Below are positions 36,101 to 48,100 of a DNA stretch of 64,000 nucleotides, in pieces. This DNA is from Delphinus delphis (Eukaryota > Chordata > Mammalia > Artiodactyla > Delphinidae), in the NCBI RefSeq assembly GCF_949987515.2, contig NC_082689.1:62453246-62517245 (forward strand), given 5' to 3'. Under the pieces are notes generated by a model. That model had not been told where the DNA came from. It saw only the letters and a program-made list of their open reading frames with translations, and made no database searches. The translations under genes and the position numbers were made by a program. Each line of letters begins with the position of its first letter. Position 1 is the first letter of the stretch.

Positions 36101-39100
36101 GGACCAGACAAAATATGTGAAAAGATTACAGTCAAAAACTTCCCTAACATGGGAAAGGAAATAGCCACCCAAGTCCAGGAAGCGCAGTGAGTCCCATACA
36201 GAATAAACTCAAGGAGAAACACGCTGAGACACACAGTAATTAAATCGGCAAAAATTAAAGACACAGAAAAATTATTGAAAGCAGCAAGGGAAAAATGACA
36301 AATAACACACAAGGAAAGTGCCATAAGGTTAACAGCTGATTTCTCAGCAGAAACTCTACAAGCCAGAAGGGAGTGGCATGATATACTTAAAGTGATGAAA
36401 GGGAAGAACCTACAACAAAGATAACTCTACCTGGTAAGGATCTCACTCAGATTCGATGGAGAAATCAAAAGCTTTACAGACAAGCAAAAGCTAAGAGAAT
36501 TCAGTACCACCAAACCAGCTCTACAACAAATGCCAAAGGAACTTCTCTAAGTGGGAAACACAAGAGAAGAAAAGGACCTACAAAAACAAACCCAAAACAA
36601 TTAAGAAAATGGTCATAGGAACATACATATGGATAATTACCTTAAACGTGAATGGATTAAATGCTCCAAACAAAAGACACAGGTTTGCTGAATGGATACA
36701 AAAACAAGACTCATATATATGCTGTCTACAAGAGACCCATTTCAGACCTACAGACACATACAGACTGAAAGTGAGGGGATGGAAAAAGATATTCCATGCA
36801 AATGGAAATCAGAAGGAAGCTGGAGTAGCAATACTCATATCAGATAAAATAGACTTTAAAATAAAGAAAGTTACAAGAGACAAGGAAGGACACTACATAA
36901 CGATCAAGGGATCAATCCAAGAAGAATATATAACAATTATAAATATATATGCACCCAACATAGGAACACCTCAATATATAAGGCAACCGCTAACAGCTGT
37001 AAAGGAGGAAATCAACAGTGACACAATAATAGTGGGGGACTTTAACACCTCACACCAATGCACAGATTATCCAAACAGAAAATTAATAAGGAAACACAAG
37101 CTTTAAATGACACAATAGACCAAACAGGTTTAATTGATATTTATAGGACATTCTATCCAAAAACAGCAGATTATACTTTCTTCTCAAGTGCGCACGGAAC
37201 ATTCTCCAGGATCAATCTTGGGTCACAAATCAAGCCTCAGTAAATTTAAGAAAATTGAAATCATATCAAGCATCTTTTCCGACCACAACGCTATGAGATT
37301 AGAAATGAATTACAGGGGAAAAAACATAAAAAGCACAAACACATGGAGGCTAAACACTACGTTACTAAATAACCAAGAGATCACTGAAGAAATCAAAAAA
37401 TACCTAGAAACAAATGACAATGAAAACATGACGATCCAAGACCTATGGGCTGCAGCAAAAGCAGTTCTAAGAGGGAAGTTTATAGCTATACAAGCCTACC
37501 TCAAGAAACAAGAAAAATCTCAAATAAATAATCTAACCTTACCCCTAAAGGACCTAGAGAAAGAAGAACAAACAAAACCCAAAGTTAGCAGAAGCAAAGA
37601 AATCATTAAGATCAGAGCAGAAATAATTGAAATAGAGACAAAGAAAACCATAGCAAAGATCAATAAAACTAAAAGCTGGTACTTTGAGAAGATAAACAAA
37701 ATTGATAAACCATTAGCCAGACTCATCAAGAAAAAGCAGGAGAGGACTCAAATCAATAAAACTAGAAATGAAAAAGGAGAAGTTACAACAGACACTGCAG
37801 AAATACAAAGCATCCTAAAAGACTACTACAAGCAACTCTATGCCAATAAAATGGACAACCTGGAAGAAATGGACAAATTCTTAGAAAGGTATAACCTTCT
37901 AAGACTGAACCAGGAAGAAACAGAAAATATGAACAGACCAATCACAAGTAATGAAATTGAAACTGTGATTAAAAATCTTCCAACAAACAAAAGTCCAGGA
38001 CCAGATGGCTTCACAGGTGAATTCTATCGAACATTTAGAGAAGCGCTAACACCCATCTTTCTCAAACTCTTCCAAAAAACTGCAGAGGAAGGAACACTTC
38101 CAAACTCATTCTATAAGGCCACCATCACCCTGATACCAAAACCAGACAAAAATAGTACAAAAAAAGAAAATTACAGACCAATATCACTGATGAATATAGA
38201 TGCAAAATTCCTCAACAAAATCCTAGCAAACAGAATTCAACAGCACATTAAAAGGATCATACACCATGATCAAGTGGGATTTATCCCAGGGATGCAAGGA
38301 TTCTTCAATATATGCAAATCAATCAATCTAATACAACATATTAACAAATTGAAGAATAAAGCCATATGATCATCTCAATAGATGCAGAAAAAGCTTTTGA
38401 CAAAATTCAACACCCATTTATAATAAAAACACTCCAAAAAGTGGGCATAGAGGGAACCTACCTCAACATAATAAAGGCCATATACGACAAACCCACAGCA
38501 AACATCATTCTCAATGGTGAAAAACTGAAAGCATTTCCTCTAAGATCAGGAACAAGACAAGGATGTCCACTCTCACTGCTATTATTCAACATAGTTTTTG
38601 GAAGTCCTGGCCACGGCAATCAGAGACAAAAAAGAAATAAAAGGAATACAAATTGGAAAAGAAGAAGTAAAACTGTCACTGTTTGCAGGTGACATGATAC
38701 TATACACAGAGAATCCTAAAGATGCCACCAGAAAACAACTAGAGCTCATCAATGAATTTGGTAAAGCTGCAGGATACAAAATTAATGCACAGAAATCTTT
38801 CATTCCTATACACTAATGATGCAAAATCTGAAAGAGAAATTAAGGAAACACTCCCATTTACCACTGCAACAAAAAGAATAAAATACCTAGGAATAAACCT
38901 ACCTAGGGAGACAAAAGACCTGTATGCAGAAAACTGTAAGACACTGAGGAAAGAAATTAAAGATGATACCAACAGATGGAGAGATATACCATATTCCTGG
39001 ATTGGAAGAAGCAATATTGTGAAAATGACTCTACTACTCAAAGCAATCTACAGATTCAATGCAATTCCTATCAAATTACCAATGGCATTTTTTACGGAAC

Positions 39101-42100
39101 TGTAACAAAAAATCTTAAAATTTGTATGGAGACACAAAAGACCCTGAATAGCCAAAGCAGTCTTGAGGGAAAAAAACGGAGCTGGAGGACTCAGACTCCC
39201 TGACTTGAGACTATACTACAAAGCTACAGTAATCAAGACAGTATGGTACTGGCACAAAAACAGAAACATACATCAATGGAACAAGAGGGAAAGCCCAGCG
39301 ATAAACCCACGCACCTATGGTCAACTAATCTATGACAAAGGAGGTAAGGATATACAATGGAGAAATGACAGTCTCTTCAACAAGTGGTGCTGGGAAAACT
39401 GGACAGCTACATGTAAAAGAATGAAATTAGAACACTCTCTAACACCATACACAAAAATAAGCTCCAAATGGATTAAAGACCTAAATGTAAGACCGGACAC
39501 TATAAAATTCTTAGAGGAAAACATAGGAAGAACACTCTTTGACACAAATCACAGCAAGATCTTTTTTGATCCACCTCCTAGAGTAATGGACATAAAAACA
39601 AAAGTAAACAAATGGGACCTAATGAAACTTAAAAGCTTTTGCACAGCAAAGGAAACCATAAACAAGACAAAAAGACAACCCTCAGAATGGGAGAAAATAT
39701 TTGCAAACGAATCAACAGACAAAGGATTAATCTCTAAAATACATAAACAGCCCATGCAGCTCAATATTAAAAAAACAAACAACCCAATCCAAAAAGGGTC
39801 AGAAGACCTAAATAGACATTTTTCCGAAAAAGACATACAGATGGCCAAGAAGCACATGAAAAGCTGCTCAACATCACTAATTTAATTAGAGAAATGCAAA
39901 CCAAAACTACAATGAGGTATCACCTTACACCAGTTAGAATGGGCTTCATCAGAAAATCTACAATCAAATGCTGGAGAGGGTGTGGAGAAAGGGAACCCTC
40001 TTGCACTGCTGGTGGGAATGTAAACTGACACAGCCACTATGGAGAACAGTACGGAGGTTCCTTAAAAAACTAAAAATAGGGCTTCCCTGGTGCACAGTCG
40101 TTGAGAGTCCACCTGCCGATGCAGGGGACATGGGCTCGTGCCCCGGTCCAGGAAGATCCCACATGCTGCGGAGCGGCTGGGCCCGTGAGCCATGGCCACT
40201 GAGCCTGCGCGTCCGGAGCCTGTGCTCCAGAACGGGAGAGGCCACAACAGTGAGAGGCCCATGTACCGCAAAAAAAAAAAAAAAAAAAAAACCTAACTAA
40301 AAATAGAATTACCATATGATCCAGCAAGACCGCTACTGGGCATATACTCAGAGAAAACCACAATTCAAAAAGACACATGCGCCCCAATATTCATTGCAGC
40401 ACTATTTACAATAGTCAGGTCATGGAAGCAACCTAAATGCCCATCGACAGACGAATGGATAAAGAAGTTGTGGTACATATATACAATGGAATATTACTCA
40501 GCCATGAAAAGGAATGAAATTGGGTCATTTGTTGAGGCGTGGATGGATCTAGAGACTGTCATACAGAGTGAAGTAAGTCAGAAAGAGAAAAACAAATATC
40601 GTATATTAACGCATATATATGGAACCTAGAAAAATGGTACAGATGAACTGGTCTGCAGGGCAGAAATTGAGACACAGATGTAGAGAGTAAACATATGGAC
40701 ACCAAGGGCAGAAAGCTGCAGGGTGGTGGTGGTGGTGGTGTGATGAATTGGGCGATTGGGATTGACATGTATACACTGATGTGTATAAAATTGATGACTA
40801 ATAAGAATGTGCTGTATAAAAAAATAATAATAAATAAGATACAAGGATATATTGTACAACACAGGAAAAAAAAAAAAGACCCACTTCAGACCCAGGGACT
40901 CATACAGACTGAAAGTGAGGGGATGGAAAACGATATTCCATGCAAATAGAAATCAGAAGAAAGCTGGAGTAGTAATACTCATGACAGATAAAACAGACCT
41001 TAAAATAACGTTGTAAGAGATAAAGAAGGACACTACAAAATGATCAAGGGATCAATCAAAGAAAAAGATATAATAATTATAAATATATATACACCAACAC
41101 AGGAGCACCTCAATCCATAAGGCAAATGCTAACAGCTATAAAAGAGGAAACTGAGAGTGACACAATAATAGTGGGGGACTTTAACACCTCACTTACACCA
41201 ATGGACAGATCATCCAGACAGAAAGTTAATAAGAAGCACAAGCTTTAAATGACACAATAGACCAGATAGATTTAATTGATATTTATAGGACATTCCATCC
41301 AAAAATAGCAGATTACACTTTCTTCTCAAGTGCGCATGGAACATTCTCCAGTATAGATCACATCTTGGGTCACAAATCAAGCCTCAGTAAATTTAAGAAA
41401 ATTGAAATCATATCAAACATCTTTTCCGACCACAACTCTATGAGATTAGAAATAAATTACAGGGGAAAAAATGTAAAAAACACAAACATGTGGAGGCTAA
41501 ACAATATGTTACTAAATAACCAAGAGATCACTTAAGAAATCAAAGTGGAAATCAAAAAATACCTAGAGACAAATGACGAGAACAGGATGATCCAAAGCCT
41601 ATGCGACGCAGCAAAAGCAGTTCTAAGAGGGAAGTTTATAGCAATACAATCCTACCTCAAGAAACAAGAAAAATCTCAAATAAACAATCTAATTTTACCC
41701 AAAAAAAAAAAAAAAAAAAAGCAAGCCCATTCTCCCCACCTAATGTATTAAATATATTTCAAATAACCATTATTTAGTTTTCACTTCACTTTTCATGTAA
41801 GCATTTGAGCGAAGCAAAATATCACAACAATATAGAAGATCATAGAAAAGATTTATAACTATTTTTAGGGTAATATAATCTGCCCAAGTATTAGACGATA
41901 TGAACTATGAAAGGAAAATAGGGGCTTCCCTGGTGGCGCAGTGGTTGAGAGTCCACCTGCCGATGCAGGGGACACGGGTTCGTGCCCTGGTCCGGGAAGA
42001 TCCCACATGCCACGGAGTGGCTGGGCCTGTAAGCCATGGTCACTGAGCCTGCGCGTCCAGAGCCTGTGCTCTGCGACGGGAGAGGCCATAACGGTGAGAG

Positions 42101-45100
42101 GCCTGCGTACCGCAAAAAAAATTAACTAATTAATTTTTGAAAAAAGGAAAATAAACTGTGTTTTTAGGGAGGATGCCTTGGAATAGAACCTAGAAAGCTC
42201 TAAGGTTGAAAGGCTCCCTCTTTTCATGTTTCTCAACATTATTTTTTAGTGAAATTTAATTTATGTCCCCTTTTCCTATGAATCTGCTCAGAAAAAAAGA
42301 TAAAATGACTGAGAAAGAGCAGTTAAAAACAGAAGAGTAAGAAGAAAAAAATAGAGACATGCCAATATCAATAATAGTTCTAACAGAATGTAGCTTGAGT
42401 GTCAAAATTTGTGTTAACCTAAATTTAAAAATATGACTTAGGCACATCGGGAATCTGAAATTTTATCCTTCTCAGATCAACAAGTATGTTTAAGTGAATA
42501 GTACATAGATATATATTTAACATGATGCCAGGACATGGAGAGAAAGAACTGTAGAGTATAAATGGGGAAGTTCCATAGCAAACTTCTGCCTTCACAGAGT
42601 TTACTGTCTATTTGGAAAATAAGACCAACAAGTGTGAATTTAACAGCAAACAGCATCTGAAAACATACATTGAGTTGTAATAAATTTTCTAGAAACTCTG
42701 ACTGTAAATTGTATATGGATTTATTAGTGAATATGGTCAATAAGGACAAGAGTAAAGTAGAAAAGGTTTGGAGAAGCACAGTCAGTTCTGCTGTTAGACA
42801 GCATATGCATTTCTTTTTTTTTTTTTTAATTTTTTGGCCCTGCTGCGTGGCATGTGGGATCTTAGTTCCCCAACCAGGGATCGAACCCACGCCCCCTGCA
42901 CTGGAAGTGCAAGTCTTAACCACTGGACCGCCAGGGAAGTCCCCCAACATATGCATTTCTATAAATCACTGTGCCATGAAAAACTGTACAATAAAAACCA
43001 CATGGCTTATAGGAAAAATGGGGTTAGGGGCACAAAACTCAAAAACTTCATCAGTGACACATTAAAAAAAAAGATAGGAAACTAATAAAAATAGCAACAG
43101 AGGGCTTCCCTGGTGGCGCAGTGGTTGAGAGTCCGCCTGCCGATGCAGGGGACATGGGTTCGTGTCCCGGTCCGGGAAGATCCCACATGCCATGGAGCGG
43201 CTGGGCCGTGAGCCATGGCCGCTGGGCCTGCGCGTCTGGAGTCTGTGCTCCGCAACGGGAGAGGCCACAACAGTGAGAGATCCGTGTACCGCAAAAAAAA
43301 AAAAAAAAAAAAAAAAGAAATAGCAACAGAGCTTTCACGCATGTTAAATAGTTAAGAAATACATAAATACGACAATTAAATACAGCACTTTGAGAAAATC
43401 ATGGGTTTGCTTGTGGAAGTGAATGTCAGTAGGGCTATAGCTTGTGAGTTACTGTAAAGTTAGTGCAAGGGGGGTGATATGAAATTAGATGGAAAGTTTT
43501 AGTACAAACTGTACTTAGGCGTGGCTCATAACACACGTGATGAACTGAGGTAGCTTAGTAGATGTGTGAGGTGTGTGTATGTGTAAATTTTTTTTGGGGG
43601 GCGGGGGCCGTGTTGTACAGCTTGCAGGATCTCAGTTCCCCAACCAGGGAATGAACCTGGGCCATGGGGCAGTGAAAGTGCCAAATCCTAACACCAGGCC
43701 ACCAGGGAACTCCCCTGGGTATGTGTAATTTTTGTGTATTCCTGTAAAGCTGTTCAACTGCGTATGGTTTTCTGCACTCAGTATTTCTTGTAGACAAGAG
43801 CATGCATAGGCAAAGGTGAAACTGATGTTATGTTCAAATTGTCTTCTAATGTATCAACTGAATGGAATAAATGCATGCTTTCAAAACAAGCAGTATAGCA
43901 GAACTGACTATGTTAGGATTTGAAATAGGGGCAGGAAAAAGTAGTGTGGAGTAGTATCTGTAGAGTGCTTACAATGTGCTAGTAAGCACTGAACAAACTC
44001 CTTTATAGGTGTAATTTAAGGATGAGTAGATTCTGGATATAAAAGGGAAGATTTATTTTACAACACTTTAGAAGTATGAAGAAAGGAATGGAGAAATTGT
44101 GAAGATGGAATAGATTCATCTCTTCCTATCCTCCTGCTAAGTGTAAGTAGAAATCCTAGACATAATACAAAAAGAAACAAACATAAGAAGACTCTGAAAG
44201 GTAGAAAGAAGGCAGAGTGGCCAGGGATCTCTGGATTTGAAGGTGACATGGTGGTTTTCAATCTGTCTCCCATATACCTTAGACATCACGCTGAAGAAGC
44301 CTGCAACTCAGAAATGCCAACGGACACAGGTTTGTAAAAGCCCCAAGAAAGGCCTGCTCTCTCCAGACAGAGAAATAGAAAAAAGATGGTTTAGCAGGAC
44401 AAAAAAATTGTCACCAATACCTGCTTTACTGTAAGCAAATACTAAGGGGGAAAATTAAAAAAAAAAAAGTTCACCAACTCCCTCTTGGCTCTATCAGCAG
44501 AGACAAAGTAGAGAATTTGGATTTCCGGTACCCTCCCCTTCAAGCAGTGTTCCCCTTCCCTTGCCAGAGTGATGTCAGTAGAGACAAAGTGGGAAGCCTG
44601 GGCTTCAGCTCCCCTCACTGCACCAGCAGGTGGCACAGATTTCAGAGAAGGAAGCTAGAGAAAAAGATTCTTTAAATTTACAGATGAAGTCCTGGGGAGG
44701 AGACCCCCAAGTTAAACTGACCAGAACTAATATGGCAAAAGGTTTGAGAATTAAACTACAGTGTTGAATAGCATCCGGTTTTTCAGTAGCATACAAATGA
44801 AACCAGAATAGTACTGCAAGGGCTCTGGAAATTGAATTATCATTGAAACCACAATCTACAAAAGGAGGCCAGGACCTAAATGCTAAACCTATATAAGGTG
44901 ACTGCCTGCTAAAAATAGAAAACATAAACAGAATCCAGAGTTTCATAACATACAATACCCCAAATTTCCAGGACAAAATTAAAAAAATGTATCACTAATA
45001 ATTTCAAGAACCATTTTCAAGGAAAATCACAACTTAAGAAAGAAAAAACAATCAAAAGACACCAACACCCAGAAGACTCACATGTTGGAATTAACAAGGA

Positions 45101-48100
45101 TTTTTAAAAAGCCATCTTAAAAATGCTTCCCCAAGCAATTATTAATGTTCTTTAAACAAATGAAAAGAGTTTAAAAATCTCAGGAGAAAAGAAGATATAA
45201 AGTATCAAAAGGAATTTTAGAACTGAAAAATACAATGATACAATAACTGAAATAAAATGTGCTCAATATCAGAGTGGGGATGACAGGGAAACTGTTGGCG
45301 AACCAGAGACAGACCAATAGAAATCACCCAACCAGAACATCAGAGAAAATTAAAAAAGCAAACAAAAAATGAACAGAATTTACCAAAAAAAAAAAAAAAA
45401 AAATGAACAGAGCCTCGGAGACCTGTAGAACAATAAACAAAAGATCTAACATTTATGTTATCGGAATCCCAGGAGAAAAATTTGAAATTAAAAAAATTTT
45501 TTAAATAATAATGACAGAAAATTCCCTCATTACCTACAGGGAACAATGATTTGAACAACAGACTTCTCACTTGAAACCATAGAGGCCAGGAGGAAGTGGC
45601 CTAACACTTTTTTATGTGTTGAAAGAACTGCCAACCCAGAATTCTACATCTAGTGAAAATACCCATCATGAAAGAAAAGGAAATAACAACATTTTCAGAA
45701 AACTAAGATAGTTACCAGTAGACCTACCCTTAAAAAAATGGCCAATTTCTCCAAACAAAAGGAAATACAAGGAGGCTTGGAGTTGAGTAAAAATATGAGG
45801 CAAAGCAATTAACAATCAACTCATATAAAAACAAATATAAATGGCTCCTAAGGAGATGATAACATCAAATACCTTAGAGAAATGCTCATTTAAACCAGCT
45901 TTAAAAACAACAGCAACAACAACAACCAACCCTGTAATTAGGCTGGCAAAGATTAAAGAGTTTGATATTATGTGGCTCTGCAAAGGGCATAGGGAAATTA
46001 ACTTTCCTATATTCTAGTGGCAATGCCTACCAACATTACAAATGCATAACCCCTATAATCTGTTAATTCTATTTCTAGGAATTTATATTATCAACATTCA
46101 CATACACGTAGAATGGTATACAAAATTTGAGAATGGGAACTGATCGGCAGAAACGGAAAAAAGACTTTTCACTGACTATCCTTTTATGCTTTCTAAATGT
46201 TGAACAAAATCAATGTATTAAATTTTAAAACTCCCAAGTCTGACAACAATTGTTGTCACCCCGTTCTCCAAAAAACCCTACTTCCTGCCTAACCACTTAA
46301 AATCTATTTCAAAGTATCATTTATAAGCATATAGCCATCCTTAAGATAAAAGAACAACACTTTTTAACTCTTGGGCCACTTCTGGTTAGTTTATTTTAGA
46401 TTATTTAGATTATGCAGTTTGCTTATCAATCACTATGTAAAAGAAATTCCCAACCCTGTTCACTGACCTTTGTTGGGAGGGGAGGTAGGATATGGTGTAA
46501 TACTACTGGGTACTGACTTTACTAGTATGTTGTTAAGGTGAAAAAACAAACTTCTAGAACATTTTACTTGTAAAAACATATGGTAAGAAAATGCTGCTTT
46601 ACTAGTTTTTTGAGAGGTGTAAATTTTATGCCAATGAATTTCACGTGAAGCCTTTATATTGAAGGAAATTTCAAGGCCATCATCAAAATAAGGTTTGAAA
46701 TAAAGAAGAGAACTATACCTCAAATGAACCTCTTTTCATTTCAAAAATACTGGGTCTCCCCTCTAAACAGATTCGAAGTTTAACATCCCACTATTCTCCA
46801 TTAAAAGTGCTACCACCATGGCTCTTAATTCCAGGATAAAGACACTGAAATGGGATCCTGTCACCATACAAATGAGTGTCTGATTTTTTCTACTGTCTCC
46901 TGAGTACAAGATTCACCAACTGCTTCCTCTATTGTGCTCTTCTTTCTGTACTGCCAGGTAATCTGTTTTCTACCACATATATACAAGATTTCTGCTCATA
47001 TAACTATTTATTTATTGCCATGCTGCCATAACTCAGCACTTGTGTTTCTATGTACTCTGTAATATATCATCAGCCCCAACTCATGCTGCATAGCAAAGGT
47101 GGACAAACCTCTCTTTAACAACTGCAGGAAACTCTGAAGAGACCAGCATGATCTGAGATCATGGTAACTCTTGAAAAGCCAGGAAGTACCTTAATCAGCG
47201 TAGTGGTCTGTGTTCTATCCTACACTCTGTCCCTTGATAGCCTCTACAGGGTTGCAGTTTTGATTAGCCTCCTGTGTTCTCCTCTGCATCTGTTGGAAGG
47301 ATCTTCCCCTCGACTCTGAACCTTCTCAGGCACATTCAAATAGCCACAAAAAGTAGAATTTCCAATCTCACAACAGCAAAGGGAAGGCCCAGGATGATTG
47401 CCCAGACTCACCAAGACCACTTACAGGTGGGCCCAGACAGTCATATTTCTTCAGAAGTCTTTTTGTTTTCTTTCAGGAAGTTAGAAAAAGAAAAAAAAAA
47501 GATTCGGTATTTATTTTTAAAGTGGGGAGTGTATCTCTCAAACAAGGTTTTAAATATGATGATGATGATGAACACCGCTGTGTTACACAAAGCTTTTTGA
47601 CTATGTCCAATTTAAGACTGTAAGAAGGCCATCAAACTTATAAATTGGATGGAAGACTCAGCTCTGCCTAAAAAAAAAAAAGATTTTATTGATGCTTGAC
47701 AAAATCCATTCTGACCAAGGTTCTGAATGGTAACTGAAGGACTGTAGAGTAACAGGTGCCAAACTGTGTGACCTCAAACATAAAGATCTTTTCCTCTTTC
47801 TATAGTGTGATCCAGAACAGAGCAGGCATGGAAGGTACGACTCAAAACAAATCTGGCCTTTCGGTAACTCCTGTGCAGACAGTAACAAAGGGCCAAATCT
47901 TCCCCAACTGATGAAACTGATAAGGGCAAGATATACTTCCTTAGCATGAGTCTGAGGAACACACACTAGAACACTACATCAACTTCCAGCACAACTTCCT
48001 GGCCACAATGGCATGGGCAAAATTAGCATTTATTGCTTCAAATGAAACTATATTATAAAAACATAATAATATACAGAGAGTGACATTCATTCACCTTCTC

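Larger units (their letters stand above)
35556..40877 (+). mobile_element. nearly complete L1 with dead ORFs
   Basis: It starts about 70 bp before ORF1, covers ORF1 (35626-36550) and ORF2 (36609-40630), and runs into a 3' UTR with a GGT repeat (40724-40740) and an A-rich tail. It is highly similar to the L1 typical of whales and dolphins but carries frameshifts and stops. A short CHR SINE interrupts it at 40080-40294. The left duplication AAAAGGCAAGCCCA (35542-35555) sits in the endonuclease-type context TT/AAAA. The matching right copy is found beyond a second L1 piece, at 41716-41729. Confidence 0.92.

Noticed and set aside
35686..36324. 212-codon open frame on the - strand
   Set aside because: It is the antisense shadow of L1 ORF1; the + strand has the recognisable L1 coiled coil.
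37134..38369. 411-codon open frame as a possible independent gene
   Set aside because: It is the middle part of a broken L1 ORF2 (reverse transcriptase); the start codon is internal and accidental.
47274..47600. 108-codon open frame on +
   Set aside because: It lies in PPIG intron, contains poly(A) and GAT repeats, and has no recognisable domain.
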